Shown here: positions 10,560-22,277 of the stretch, in pieces
Numbering within the stretch: position 1 is the first letter of the stretch
Layout of the letters: each line of letters starts with the position of its first letter
NCBI RefSeq assembly: GCF_022539315.1
Contig: NC_066342.1
Location: forward strand, 17,315,346 to 17,379,345
DNA from: Serinus canaria
Taxonomy: Eukaryota > Chordata > Aves > Passeriformes > Fringillidae
Direction of reading: 5' to 3'
Length of the DNA stretch: 64,000 nt
Translations under genes and position numbers: made by a program
The notes under the pieces: model-generated
What the model was told of the DNA's origin: nothing
The model's input: only the letters and a program-made list of their open reading frames with translations
Database searches by the model: none

Positions 10560-11930
10560 CCTGTCTGGGCAACCCCCCTTCCCCCTTAGACCTGTTTTAT
10601 TCTTATTTTTCAGGTAATAATACTGGGACTGATGCCAGCACATCTCTACTGGAGTTTAAATTCTTCTCCTCACAGATGAGATCATTCAGTACCAGAATAA
10701 ACCCGACTGGATAGAGGTACACCAAGCCCAACTCACAGAAAGAAGACCCTCACTTTTCCTGTCTGTAGTAGTCACTATGGTAACAGTTGTACCCACACTT
10801 AAGCCTGAATGCGTTTCAATGACAATGGCTAATGAAGTAAGCTCTAATTGTACCAATTTAGGAATTCCACCTAATAACATGAATTTGGCACAGGGAAATT
10901 TCACCATAATATACAAAACCTAACCTCCAGCCACTGAATTTACTTCCTCAGTATGCAAGATACCTCCTTTGAGGAACAGAGCAGATGTTACAAGAAGCTA
11001 CTCTGTGAGCATTACATTAAAACTATTGTGAATGCTCTTGGTGCAGGCCAAGCCAACACTGCTTTTACTCCTCAGCTGCATCCAAGCTCAACTGTGAATA
11101 CAGTTTACTGTAGCAGCAATTATAAGGTAGGGCTATGAAAATACATTGCCCACTGAAACTTGAATGGCAATCTGGAACAAATGGCAAACTGTTGAGTAAC
11201 GTATTATGTAAAAATTACAGAGATTTATTTGTGAAAGTGACACTATCAAGGCCCAAGACATTTGACTTGACACTGAGCAGAATGTTTCTAATTTTAAAAT
11301 ACATACTAATGAATATTCTGAAACTGTACTTATATATGCTGTGTTTGTATGAGAACTATTTGTGATTCCATACTTATAGACTACACCACTATAAAAATAA
11401 GCAATCGCTTAAACATTGGTGTCTGCAATTTTTCCAAAATTAGGGGATGCAACTCCAACTTTTCAGTTCCTGTCACAACGCATGAATTACTTCAATCCCC
11501 CTACACATTCTATCAAGATTTACTACTCACTTCTATTGAATTAAACTCTAAACTGATGAAAAAAAAATTACTGCAGCACAATGACCCATGTGGACTACTA
11601 GATTACATTAAGTGATAGACACAGAACTGAAATCGCTGTTTATCAGGATACTGAAGAAATACATCATGTCTTGAAAACAGTGATAAGAGGTGGTGAACAT
11701 CAGTGGTTGGACATTTTCTTCAGGTGGTCACTAACCACAAGAAGAATTCTAGACCTAATATTGCATTCTAATATGATCATGCTGATTTTTGTCTTAATAT
11801 GCTCATTGTTAAATATTGTATTTTATGCTAGAGTGTGGATATTAGCCAGACAGGTGACACTATCACACAAACCACGTGGCATATATAAGACTGTTCTGTC
11901 ACAATCAAAGAAGTCATAAAAGGTAACCTG
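10560..11930 (+). pseudogene. env: env-like remnant (ERV X)
   Basis: Fragments in several frames resemble a retroviral envelope. One at 10740-10920 has N-glycosylation sequons (NCTN, NFTI). The ORF at 11671-11919 reads GGEHQWLDIFFRWS and then a hydrophobic segment of about 25 residues (NMIMLIFVLICSLLNIVFY), typical of the membrane-proximal and transmembrane end of a TM subunit. Many stops are present. No CX6CC motif was found. Confidence 0.5.
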
Positions 11931-12469
11931 AATAAAATTTTCCCTCACTTTATGATTGAAACATAATTACATCTCCATTTATAGTCACAGAGGCAGGAGA
12001 CGGCCACATTGCCACTCTGTGGAGCAGAAGTTGACTTTAGCCATGGGGTGGATTGTGGTGATGCCTTCCCCCCCCCCTTTTCTAGGCTGCAGTGTTGTGG
12101 CAGGCTGTCAAACCCCCCCCGCCCCGCCCCCATCATAAATAACTGGTGCATAAAGAAATAACCCAGGCTGAAAGGCCCAGTGAAGGGTCATCTCTGGCAC
12201 CAAAAGGGCTCAGGCCTCAGCTAAGAATCAACATCATAGTCTGGAAAGCAGATGTGGGAAGAGATAAAAGAAATATTCTTGACTAAGAGGCACTGTTTTA
12301 CAAACTATAAAAGACACACGAGTTATCACAGAGGCAGAAGTCTTCTACAAACACACCCTGAAAGTGTGGGAAACCTCTCCCCAGAGTTTGGATGCAGATT
12401 CTGTGGTTACTTTCCTGGGAATTGAGGGAAAGGATCTCGATGTGTGCCCCACCACCAATTGGATGGTAA
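11931..12469. other. Unassigned sequence with poly-C tracts
   Basis: Runs of C occur at about 12068-12078 and 12110-12128. No gene, LTR signal or match to other parts of the window was recognised. It probably contains the remains of the 3' end of ERV X. Confidence 0.2.
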
Positions 12470-13153
12470 TGTGAATAACAGAGTCCACTACTTAGAATTT
12501 TTAAAAGTTTAATAATAATAGGATAAAAGAAGGACAAAATTTCCAGCCCTGGTGTGCTCCTGGCCAACAGCCAAATAACAATCATACCATTACATCCCTG
12601 AGGTAGTTGCAAATTCATGTGCTTCCTACATTATTCAAACATTCTTGCAAACTTTCTGATATATTAGGAGCCTTATCTGCATGGCATCCTGTGTATCAGG
12701 TCAATCTATTTTATTTCTTTTTGTGTATCCATCCTGCTGTTTCACATCCTCTGATAAGAATTTAGTATGTCCTCCTTAAACTTAACATTGTATTCTTTAA
12801 TTGTCCTCCAGTGCTCTGGTTTGTGTCATGGTTGTCTTATCATTTGGATGGGTCGGTCGTTGGATGGCCTTACACTGTTCTTCTTACTTAGGAACAGCCT
12901 TTTCACATCTGATGTTTTGCTAAGGTTTATAGTACAATACAACCATCACACAATTATTTCTATAAGCGATACATAGATATTATATGAATTACACTACTAT
13001 TTCTATGAGGGCGTAATTAAGCTGATTATGTTATATTAACAAGCAGCAAAAAAGAATTATAATTTGTACTATATCTAAATACTTATAATCAATAACAGCA
13101 TGTAAAGGTAATACATAAATCCAAAAGCCAATATTATCTGGTCATTTTAAACA
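12470..13153 (-). mobile_element. LTR H2, 3' LTR of provirus H
   Basis: On the minus strand this runs from TGTTTAAAATGACC to GTTATTCACA, with an ATTAAA signal (about 12511). A purine-rich stretch (AAGCAAAGAGAAGGGAT, 13154-13170) lies immediately upstream on the minus strand, as expected of a polypurine tract, and env lies beyond it. No flanking duplication is seen, which fits a provirus whose other end is lost. Confidence 0.75.
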
Positions 13154-13159
13154 ATCCCT

Positions 13160-13960
13160 TCTCTTTGCTTTTCTTACTGTATTTGGCTTGAGCTAAAACT
13201 TTTGAACTTTTGCACTCTTGGCATACTGATACTTTTCATAGATCTTAAATGCCTTGTTTTTATCCTCTTCTTCTTTTCTCAATACCATAATTTTCTGGTT
13301 TTGTCCTATCGTGCCCGACTTTGGATTGGTGGGTACTGTCATTAGTTGCATATTTTGGACCACATAAGTAATTAATCTAATAAAGCATGGGATCGAACAT
13401 GGAAGAAAAATTAGATCCGTTATTCCACATGGCACTACAAATCCTTCCTTCTTCCACCAGGATACTAAAAAAAAATCTTCTAATCATCCTTTATTTAATA
13501 TAAATTCCCATTTTTGGACTGGCAGGTGGGTTATTTTCTGGATGTTTCTGGCTATATCCAAAACTGCAACCCCATTATCATCAATTTGTAGACAGCAATT
13601 CGATGTGTGAAACTTTCCACAAACCCCTCCTTCTTCCGCTAACAAATAGTCTAATGCTAACTAATTGATACACTGCAGCTATGGTTTGCCTTTGCTGATT
13701 GACTATTAATTCCATTGCCCTGGACGTTTCATTAGATACGATTTCTACAACTGCTTGGAGTCTTATGATGAGATTTAACATTGTTCCAGGTTGCAAGGCA
13801 AGATGTATTCTATTAACATCTGTATGGCAGTTGTCTGGTGTTGTGAGAGTCTGTCCGAAATATCCCTCATCTGCCTCACAACTGTCATTGGGGGACCACT
13901 GAAGAAAAGACTCCCCTGTCGAAGATCTCTGGCTTTGTAGGAGAAAGGTACACGAAGGCC
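13160..13960 (-). pseudogene. env: env remnant, SU end and TM (provirus H)
   Basis: Minus-strand ORFs at 13796-13581 and 13435-13193 give a TM ectodomain (LQAVVEIVSNETSRAMELI) and a membrane-spanning stretch (LIFLPCSIPCFIRLI). Between them lies PVQKW-type membrane-proximal sequence in another frame. The region up to 13960 appears to be the SU C-terminus. Frameshifts follow the heptad-repeat region, so the immunosuppressive-like segment and any CX6CC are unreadable. The class looks gammaretrovirus-like. Confidence 0.6.
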
Positions 13961-14340
13961 CTGAGTCCTGAGAGCATTGCTAAGTTATTGCTTTCACAGG
14001 TGCATTTGCTGCATGCTACACTGAGCCCAATGAGAAGGGGGCACTGTGCCCTTTTTGCAGCAATAGCCTTGGAAGCTGTCCCACCTCTTGGCCTGGCTGG
14101 ACTTCTCCTGAGCTTTTGGGTGGTCCCCCACAGAAGACACGTCTCGTTCATCTACAACTGCCATGACAGACAAAATGAGATGACAGAAGCCTCTCCACCA
14201 GAGAAAAACCTGAGAAATCCCCACGTGAGAAGGGCCTCCCTCACACTCCCCAAGGAATGGGACCGAAGCCCCCAGCCCAGGGGAGGTGCACGGGGGAGGC
14301 AAGCTGACCAAAGCAAGATGGATGTTGCAGGTGCGGGCAT
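13961..14340 (-). other. Possible env SU remnant, unassigned
   Basis: Sequence between the env of provirus H and LTR I. Open frames of 120 codons exist on both strands (13988-14350), with no recognisable motif on either. Position suggests SU-coding remains of provirus H; this is inference only. Confidence 0.25.
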
Positions 14341-14755
14341 TGGACCATGAAAACAATGGATCTCGCCCGCTGAGATATGAACTGTGCGTACCCCTTTTCC
14401 AAATACCATTCTTTTTACTAGAAGATACAATAGATTCAGTTTCGAAATAATCCCTCTTCCCCCCCCATCGAAAAGTGTATAATTGGAGTCCAGATGGACT
14501 GTATCTCTGAGATCTCCCAAACGTAACAGGCGGATCCTCGACTGGACTGTACCTAAGGACTTCGTCTCTACCTTTGGTAGCTATATTCCTCTTTTTCTTT
14601 CTCTCTCTCTTTCTCTATCTTTCTCTCCCTTAATCCCTCTATCGCATTTTGCTGTGGTCATTCAATAAAGGTGCATTTGTTTTGATTATTGCTGCAAAAC
14701 CCCCTTGTACCGTGTTGGTTTATTGCACCCTGAGATCAGTCTAAGAACCACCACA
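14341..14755 (+). mobile_element. LTR I, plus strand (3' part clear)
   Basis: A pyrimidine-rich tract (CTTTTTCTTTCTCTCTC, about 14592-14635) precedes AATAAAGG (14665-14672) and the U5-like GCATTTGTTTTGATTATTGC. The end is AACCACCACA at 14755. The 5' boundary is approximate (a TGGACC near 14341). LTR B3 starts five bases downstream. Confidence 0.5.
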
Positions 14756-14760
14756 AAGCC

Positions 14761-15415
14761 TGTCCGAAAGGTCGGCTTGTGACAGGTGTCAAGTGGGCAA
14801 TTCTCCTTATCTCTCTCCCTGAGTGATCATAATCACTCCTCCCTCGGCAGGGGACATCTGCTGATAACAAGCTATTGAATGTCACTGCATGACTGATAAG
14901 AACTATAACATCCCATTGTGAGATGCTCCACCCAGAGGAAAGAACCAAGCATTGCTACCCAGATATACTCTGGAGATTCTGACACACCAGCACAGATTTC
15001 TCCACTGGATTCCCCAGAGGAACAGCAGCTGCTTCTACTTCCACGGATCTGCGGAGGAGGGATACACCCTTTTCTACAGGACCCCCTGCTCCAGTAGAAC
15101 CACATCTGAAACTTCAGGAAGACTGCAGCCACTTTTCCAATTGGACTGCTACCAACACCCTGACCAACAGGGTGTCAGGTTGAGTTCTGACTCTGTCAGT
15201 GTTTTTCTAGTATATTGCATTGGTTTATTTTATCCTTTTATTTTTTTCCCCTTCCCTATTCAAGAACTGGTATTTCCTGCTCCCGTACTTTTTGCCCGAG
15301 AGCCCCTTAATTTAAAATTCATAGCAATTTGGAGGGGTGGGGAGGGTTTTCATTCTCCATTTCAGGGGAGTCTCCTGCCTTCTTTAGCAGGCATCTGTCT
15401 TTCCAAACCAAGACA
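14761..15415 (+). mobile_element. LTR B3, plus strand
   Basis: This begins TGTCCGAAAGG and ends AACCAAGACA. It shares the bodies of B2 and B5 (GCTATTGAATGTCACTGCATGA, GACTCTGTCAGTGTT, AAGAACTGGTATTTCC). No flanking duplication was found (AAGCC left, GTCAG right), so it may be one end of a provirus or truncated. Its first 40 bases differ from other B copies. Confidence 0.75.
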
Positions 15416-17780
15416 GTCAGTCAGAGATGTCTGAGTGCACAGCCTCGTTCCTGTACCTGCAGGCAGGCCGGCCAGTGGAGCAGCTGGACTAGAGACGGGT
15501 TCATTGTTTGATAGAGCAACGGCTAGCGACTCTGAGGAAGGGCTGAGTGAACCCGTGTGTGTGTGTTTGTGGTGTCCGGACATTGTATGGTTAATGCATT
15601 GTGTGGTTAATGTTAATGTGTTTGTAACCATATGAGTGCATGGTGTATTAAAGAGAGAGTGAACAAGTGAGTGTACCCACAGCACGGGGGGGAGAGTTCT
15701 TCCCGCGTCTGAAGCGACCGAGTGAGGCCTGAGGTGCCGGCTGGGGCAGGCTGTGGGGGCAGGGAGTGCCCCACAGTGTCACTGACGTTTTATGACAAAT
15801 CCTTTCCTTACGATTTTTCCTCCTGAGAAGCTGAGAGGCCTCAAGGACAAAATGTAAACAATGATTATCTGCTGCTGTAGAATGCAACAGGTAGATCTTT
15901 GATTGGTCTTATGTGTTTGTTTTTAATTAATAGCCAATCACAGTCCAGCTGTCCAGACTGTCTCAGTCAGAGACAGACCTTTGTTATTCGTTCCTTTTCT
16001 ATACTTAGCTAGCCTTAGGATGAAATCCTTTCTACTATTCTTTTAGTATAGTTTTTAATATAATATATATCATATAATACTAAATCAAGCCTTCTGAAAC
16101 ATAAAGTCAACTTTCTCATCTCTTCCCTCATCCTAAGACCCCTGCGAACACCGTCACACCACAGAGAAGTGGAACAAGCAGAGAAACACGGGTGAGGACA
16201 TTTATTGCATTTAAACGTGGTGATTTGTGTAGATTATGCACATTTTAACCGTGGCTAGATGAACTCAGGAGGTTCCTCTGCCCCAGTAGTTTGGACTTGA
16301 TCCCTGGAATTTTACTGTGTGCTGTTATTTTGATTGTGTCCAGAGTTTGTGAGGACCAGAGAAAGCTGATGTGGGTAAATGCTGAAGTATTGTATGCTGT
16401 GTTGTGTTGAGAAAAGTGAGCACTTTGAGAGATACCCCCTTTCCAGGTGAGTTGTGTGGTTCTTCCCCCACATTGTGGTAATTTGATTCTCGAGATTGTA
16501 TGGTTGTGTTTGTGGAGATTTTAGGATTTTGTTTGCAACAAGTCTAGAATTTTACACGGAAGAACTACAGTATCATGAGTTATGTTTAACTGTAGTAAAA
16601 TGAATTAAAGGAATTCCAGGAATTCTCTTCCCACAGCAATTCAACCCCTGACTCTCGTGAATTTGAGATGCAGGGAGAGGGGGGGTGTCTGTGTTTGTGG
16701 GCATATCAGAGTTTTTGCTGTAACAAGCACAGCCTTTTGCAAGGCAGTAAAGTGAGTGTCAGTAGAAACAATGCTTTAATTAGATTGTGCAGGAAGAGAA
16801 CTGGAAAAGATTGAGATTTTGTAAAACAGAGTTTAGATAGAGGAGACAAATTAGTTCATTTAGAGGAGCTTTATCAGACTTCAGCTGGCAATATAGTAAG
16901 TCTGGACTGAAAACAGCCCGCCCTAGAGGGTAAGTGATACACGCCAATGTGATAAACGGAATAGCCTACAGGCAATTCCCGTGAGCTTTTGGTGCATTGA
17001 GAAGCTGGCACCTTGCGTGCAATGCAGTTTGTGAGAGGTGCTGGTATTGCTGTTCTATGCCCCAAGTGTAAATTGAAGGTTCCTGATCAAGCTGATTCAG
17101 AACCTGAGATCTTAAAGCTTATGTGTGGAGGATCACATCTGATACCTGCCACCTGGAGGTTGGTGTATGAGAAAAACTGAGAAAAGACAATGTGAGGCTT
17201 AGGTAGAAACAAGATAGTGTAAGGAGAAGGAGATAATGAGAACTAACCAGAGGAAAGAGGTTCCTGAACTAGCCCCTTTGGGAGAGGCTCACTGGGAGAA
17301 AGCCACCAGTATGGGTGGCTTGGAAAATAAAAAGATTTATAACATCTTATTGCAGTTAATGCTGTTTTAAGACTGGAAAGCAAATAAGATGAGGTCTCGT
17401 ATGCTGATATGTTTTTCACCTTGAAGAATCACCCAAAATGGCAGAGTAACTGTGGGTTCAGAGCTCCCTCTGACCAATGGTATTAGCTTTTGAAAAGAAA
17501 ACAAAGCAAAGAGAAGGCAAATCAAACGTGTTGTTCAGCATGCAGTGTAAGATAGCAATGTATGAAATCAGACAAAGTTTATCATGATGAAACGCAAAAC
17601 AATTACAGCTCGCAAAATGAGTACATATGATTTGTTAAAGGCTCCTCCTAAGGTAAGGGAGGATAAGGAAGACCTCCCCAAAACTGAAGAGGACTCAGGC
17701 TCCAAAGGTATACCCATTCGCACCCATCCCCCTCCTGGCAGTCCAATTTCATCCAGAACTAGGAGGTAAGAGACCCCTCT
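15416..17780 (+). other. Retroviral leader and gag remnants (weak)
   Basis: This GT-rich, non-coding-looking stretch lies between LTR B3 and the protease of provirus M and is split by solo LTR C2. Short frames near 17040-17170 and an ORF at 17584-17769 (KEDLPKTEEDSGSKG, rich in charged residues and proline) lie where the end of gag is expected. No MA, MHR or zinc knuckle could be read. Assignment to the 5' part of provirus M is by position only. Confidence 0.35.
15777..16158 (+). mobile_element. Solo LTR C2
   Basis: This LTR begins TGTCACTGACG and ends CCGTCACA. It is flanked by a perfect 6-bp duplication CCACAG (15771-15776 and 16159-16164). It matches the provirus C LTRs: AAATCCTTTCCTTA, CTGAGAGGCCTCA, GTAAACAATGATTATCTGCTG, AATCAAGCCTTCTGA. 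Confidence 0.92.
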
Positions 17781-18840
17781 CTGAGAGGCAGTGAGACCAG
17801 AAGAAAGGAAAAGGGTGGAATTTTGGTTGATACAGGGGCCATATATTCAGTTTTAAATAAAGCTTTAGTACCTGTGGAGAATGATTATGTTGTAGTGTGG
17901 GGAACAACTGGCCAGTCTGAGAAGGCATACTTTTGCAAACCTTTAAAGTAACATGTGTATTTACAAGTTTTTGTATATGCCCAATTTGCTAAACATTCTA
18001 AAATGGGGAGGTTACTCTGGAGGTAAATGATCAAAAGTATATAAAAGTGTTAGGCTTAACATTAACAGCCATTGAAATTAAGAAAGAAATTAGTAAAGAG
18101 ATATTAAGATTAGTATTTTCGGGGGTATGGGCCTCTGATGTACCAGGGAGCTTGAGGAATGCCCCACCATAGTAATCAAGCTTAAGGAAGGGACACAACC
18201 ACTGAGAATTAAGCAGTACCCCCTAAAAAAGAAGATAGGGAAATAATCATCCCAACAATTGATAGTACAGGATTGAGGGCTGTCAATAAGATAACAAAGA
18301 TTTTATATCCTGTGGTAGCAAATCCATATACTTTACTAACTTGTTTAACACCTGAACTAACCTGGTTTACCATTTTAGACCTGAAAGATGCCTTCTTTTG
18401 CCTCCCTATCCACGAAGCCAACCAGAAAATTTTTGCATTCGAATAGGAAAGCCCTAAAAATGGTCTCAAAACACAGCTAACAATGGTCCATGTGCCTCAA
18501 GGCTTCAAAAATTCCCCCACTCTGTTTGGAGAACAACTTGCAAAGACTCAGAGTCCTGGGATGCTCCACAGGAAGAAGGAAGACTATTGCAGTATGTGGA
18601 TGATCTTCTAGTAACCACTCAGACAAGGGAAGCATGTGTGGCCTGGACAGTAAGCGTTTCAAATTTCCTAGGACTCCAAGGATACAGAGTATCAAAGAAA
18701 AAGGCACAGGTAGTGAAACAGAAACTAATCTACCTGGGGTATGAGGTCAGTGTTGGGACAGGGACTTTAGGGCAGGCTCACAAGGAAGCCATATGCCAAA
18801 CCCCAAAACCCCAGACAATAAAGGAGCTCTGAACCTTCTT
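17781..18840 (+). pseudogene. pol: pro and RT of provirus M, broken
   Basis: The protease keeps its active site in GILVDTGA (about 17818-17840), followed by YSVLNKALVP and a stop near 17955. RT follows after frameshifts. An N-terminal piece resembles PTIVIKLKEGTQPLRIKQYP (18160-18215). The catalytic region is an ORF at 18587-18832 with MQYVDDLLVTTQT and, further on, LIYLGYEVS. Stops and indels disrupt the fingers and palm, so no active enzyme could be made from it. Confidence 0.75.
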
Positions 18841-19389
18841 AGGGCATGGCAGGGTGGTGCTGGCTGTGGGTTTATAATTACGAACTGTACATGCAGAGAG
18901 GTAATAGAGTCTGGACTCTTACCAACAGGCACCTCTGTGCAGAAGGCCGAGATAATTGAACTGACCCGTGCCTTGGAAATGGCAAAAGCAAAGAGAATAA
19001 ACATCTATACAGACTCGAAGTATGCATTCAGAGTTGTGCATGCACATAGAGTCATCTGGAAAGAGAGGGGACTGATGACCTCACTTGGAAAGAGCATCAG
19101 ACATGCACAAGAGATAATCCAGCTGCTGGAAGCAGTTCAGCTGCCTGAAAAGGTAGCCATTATGCATATTAAGGCACACCAGAGAGTGAGCTCAGAATTG
19201 GAAGAAGGAAATGAGCTGGCGGATGGAGAGGCAAAGAAAGCAGCAAAAGGTGAGGTAATTATGGACAGATTTCCCTTGAAGGTAAGCCAGAATATAATAA
19301 TAATACTAATCAAAAGGGACATACAACCACAAGGGTGGGCTACCATTGAAAGGGAGCTGGTAATCCATTCCCATTTGTGTGGTCATTAG
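18793..19389 (+). pseudogene. pol: RNase H domain of provirus M
   Basis: This is an open 198-codon stretch. It holds the RNase H signatures KAEIIELTRALEMA (catalytic Glu), NIYTDSKYAF (catalytic Asp) and GNELADGEAKKAAKG (last catalytic Asp), in the order and spacing of gammaretroviral RNase H. The ORF start Met lies in the RT/RNase H connection and is not a true start. It is the best-preserved pol domain of M. Confidence 0.8.
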
Positions 19390-20190
19390 TAAGGGAGGAG
19401 CACCCACCAGAAAACACACTGCGCCCTAACTACTTAAAAGCTTTTATAAAGTGTGGCTCCTTTCCCAGAATGACCAATATTACTGGTGTTATAGGGTGCA
19501 TTGAAGTGCAGTATTGACTTTTAAGTACTAGATTCCATAGGCTTTCTACAACACATATCTGATTGAAAGAATCGTTGCCAAGAATTTATATGCCACTATT
19601 ACTCGGGTAAACCGACAGTGTGATCTTTGCCTCCAGACTAACCCCATGAATACCCCCAGACCAAAACTAGGTCAGATTGGGAAGGGTCATGGATCCGGAC
19701 AGCAGTGGCAAATTGACTTTTCAGAACTCCCATGGAAAGGGGGGTGCCAGTATTTATGAGTATTGACAAATACGTTTTCAGGGTGGCCAGAAGCGTTCCC
19801 CACCAGAACTGTCAAGGCTTGAGAGGTGACCAGAGTAAACAATACTGCTTTTGGAGTTCCAGCCACAATACCTATATGGTGGCTTTAAGCAAAACAGCTC
19901 AGAGAAAATGAAAAACATGTGACTGAAACTTGGAGCAAGGAGCTAGATGGACCAGTACATAATATACAGCCTGGGGATTATGTATACGTTAAGCCTCTTA
20001 CAGAAAAGATTTTGGAACCACAGTGGGAAGGACCATTCCAGGTGCTTCTCACCACTTTCACCGCAATGAGGATCAAGGAGCAGAATGCCTGGATCCACCA
20101 CTCTCGAGTGAAGAAGGCCCCAGAAGCCCCTTGGAGTATGACACCAGGAGACAATGAACTGAAACTAAAGCTTACTCGGGCAAAATGAGT
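19390..20190 (+). pseudogene. pol: Integrase of provirus M, broken
   Basis: Fragments in several frames cover the HHCC region (CDLCLQTNP near 19620), the first catalytic Asp (QQWQIDFSELP near 19705) and, in an ORF at 19919-20188, the C-terminal domain (YVYVKPLTEKILEPQWEGPF, WIHHSRVKKAP). The central core with the second Asp and the Glu is deleted around 19850. The last codons (about 20188) precede env without overlap. Confidence 0.7.
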
Positions 20191-20229
20191 ATACTGCAAC
20201 CAGGAGAAGTTTGTAATTTCATTTACAGA

Positions 20230-21390
20230 ATTGTTTTGTATATAATTATAACTGGAGTCTTGGAATTAGAGAGTACCTCTATCCAAAGCAATGCTGAATA
20301 GCCTTTGTCCAAGGCTTTCAATCAGTATACTAGATCCATGGGAGAACCTCCTGAGACAAAAGATTTAAACCTATCCACCATAGTAATCCACGGGAATCAG
20401 GTAGATGAGGAGCAGGAGTGGCAGGAATGGGAACTGTGGAACATCTCAAAAATCCAACCAGCCTGCTCCTCTTTCCTAAGAACATCCTTTGAGGGCTGGA
20501 CAAGATGGTTACAAAGAGAGGTATACCTCAAGAGCAGAATAAGAAAGGATCTAACTGGGATATTACGGACAGGATTGGGAGTTTTAAATGGAGTTGATTC
20601 AGAAATACTGATGAACAAGCTGGCCACTGCAGCAAGTGGCCTAGCAAAATTGAAGCAGCCTTTACAGTCATCTCTATTGCCATTAGGAACTAGCCAGTGG
20701 CAGATTTCAAAAGTACTGCCAAAGTGAGAAAAGGCCAGGGACCAAGACCACAAGTTAATAGTAGAAGCGCTTAGTACAGTTCAAGATAATGTGTCTTTAG
20801 CTTTCAGTTGTATACAAGCACAGTTATAGATGCAGGTAACAGCAGCTTTAATCATACAAGAAGGGGGTGAAGGTAATTTTCCAGCTGAAATTCGAAAGGT
20901 TGTCTGGGATAATGCGATTGATTTTGAAAGGAAGTTTCAGTCCTGGTGGACTATGGTAAATTTCACCTATGATCCTGCTTCTAATGTGGCCACTGCCTTT
21001 GTGCTTACTATACATAATGCCACTGTTTGCATTATCCACCCCATCATTGCACTAGGATTAAATAATGGAAAAACGGTGCTCTATCCTTCAGAACATAGAG
21101 TGTAGGCATGAAAAGTGAATGAAAATTGGCAAACAGTAAACTTAAAATCTTGTGTTATTAAGAAACAACTAGGAAGCAATACTATTAATGCTCAAGATGT
21201 GTGTCTTGAAACTGAACAAAGTATTTGCGACTTCAAGATTCATCCAAGCACTAATCGGAAATCTGTGCTTGTATATACTGGTAAAGGTTGTGTATGCTTG
21301 AGAAACATCCTCAATAAATGTACAGGGTAAAGCATTAAGGCACGCTTATTGTCATAGGAATTTGCATGAAGTAAAAGAATTTACTTATTC
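20230..21390 (+). pseudogene. env: env of provirus M, broken
   Basis: Three successive ORFs (20305-20727, 20830-21105, 21115-21330) read as one ectodomain broken by stops. After a basic site (SRIRKD, near 20540) comes a Gly/Leu-rich stretch (TGILRTGLGVLNG), like a cleavage site and fusion peptide. Sequons are present (NFTY, NATV). The downstream region is Cys-containing (CLETEQSIC) and longer than a usual TM ectodomain, and no transmembrane segment is visible before the polypurine tract. Confidence 0.5.
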
Positions 21391-21409
21391 CTTTTGGGAA
21401 AGGGGGTAA
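21391..21409 (+). other. Polypurine tract (provirus M)
   Basis: CTTTTGGGAAAGGGGGTAA lies directly before the TGAGACAG start of LTR M1, marking M1 as a 3' LTR on the plus strand. Confidence 0.75.
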
Positions 21410-22277
21410 TGAGACAGAGTGAAATTTTCCAGAGTAGAAATCCATTTTGATTTAGGTGAAATGTACATCTTTGAATTAACTCTGTAGCTTGCAAACATAG
21501 CTGTTTGGTCTGACTGCCTATTCTCACAAAAAGCCTATGCTCTAACAAACTGCTTCAGCCAAAGGACAGAGATGGGGGGGGGGGGCTTGAACGCTGAAAC
21601 AGATAGAGGCTTCTAAGGAAAGCAGAGTGAAAATGACCCAGAAATTCTTTCTGATAAAGAAAAATTAGCCGCAAATGTCACACTGAAGTCAATAGAATGA
21701 ATATGTATGAACCTATTGTGAAATTGCATGCATATGTATTTGAAAGGGAAGTAAAAATGGATCTGGAGTTCCCAGAGGTACAATGTAATTTTAGGGGAAT
21801 GATTCCCACATGAATCTGTAGCCATGATATTTTCTGAAAAAGCCTTTCCTTAGGATTTTTTCTCCTGAGAAGGTGAGAGGCCTCAGGAACAAAATGTAAA
21901 CAATGATTATCTGCTGCTGTGGAATGCAACAGGTGGATCTGTGATTGGTCTCATGTGGTTGTTTCTAATTAATGGACAATCACAGTTCACCTGTCCAGAC
22001 TGTCTTGGTCAGTCACAAGCCTTTGTTATCATTCTTTTCCTATTCTTAGCTAGCCTTCTGATGAAATCCTTTCTTCTATTCTTTAGCATAGTTTTATATA
22101 ATATATATCATAAAATAATAAATCAAGCCTTCTGAAACATGGAGTCAACATTCTCATCTCTTCCCTCATCCTGGGACCCCTGCGAACACTGTCCCATGTG
22201 TCCAGCGCTGTAATAAACGTACAGGCTTTATGACTTTCACAAAAGTTGTGGAGTTTGCTTCCACAAATCACCAGGCA
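21410..22277 (+). mobile_element. LTR M1, 3' LTR of provirus M
   Basis: This starts TGAGACAGAGTG and ends CACCAGGCA, with AATAAA (22211-22216) in GCTGTAATAAACGTACAGGC. Without the nested LTR C4 its length is about 482 bp, matching M2 (56644-57122, minus strand, 479 bp). Shared blocks include ATCCATTTTGATTTAGGTGA and CTGGAGTTCCCAGAGGT. Confidence 0.85.
21813..22192 (+). mobile_element. Solo LTR C4 nested in LTR M1
   Basis: This C-family copy (CCTTTCCTTAGGATTTTTTC, GGAATGCAACAGGTGGATCT, AATCAAGCCTTCTGA) splits LTR M1. Flanks CACATG (21807-21812) and CCCATG (22193-22198) form an imperfect 6-bp duplication. The termini have decayed from TG...CA, so boundaries may be off by a few bases. Confidence 0.75.

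Larger units (their letters stand above)
8640..11930 (+). mobile_element. Decayed plus-strand ERV X (pol and env)
   Basis: RT and integrase fragments (8840-9735) and an env-like region (10560-11930) lie on the plus strand and are separated by the minus-strand solo LTR H1. The 6-bp duplication around H1 shows the two halves were once continuous. No LTR of its own is recognised. Retroviral class is uncertain: the RT fragment looks spuma/ERVL- or gamma-like. Confidence 0.5.
17781..22277 (+). mobile_element. Gammaretrovirus-like provirus M, 3' part
   Basis: Plus-strand order is protease (17800-17990), RT (18100-18840), RNase H (18840-19310), integrase (19390-20188), env (20230-21330), polypurine tract (21391-21409) and 3' LTR M1 (21410-22277). 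LTR C4 is nested in M1. No matching 5' LTR is present. The downstream flank falls inside RNase H of ERV J2, so the provirus may have inserted into J2, or the two were joined by rearrangement. Confidence 0.7.

Noticed and set aside
13988..14350. 120-codon ORFs on both strands
   Set aside because: They overlap antisense to each other and have no motif; better explained as remains of env SU.
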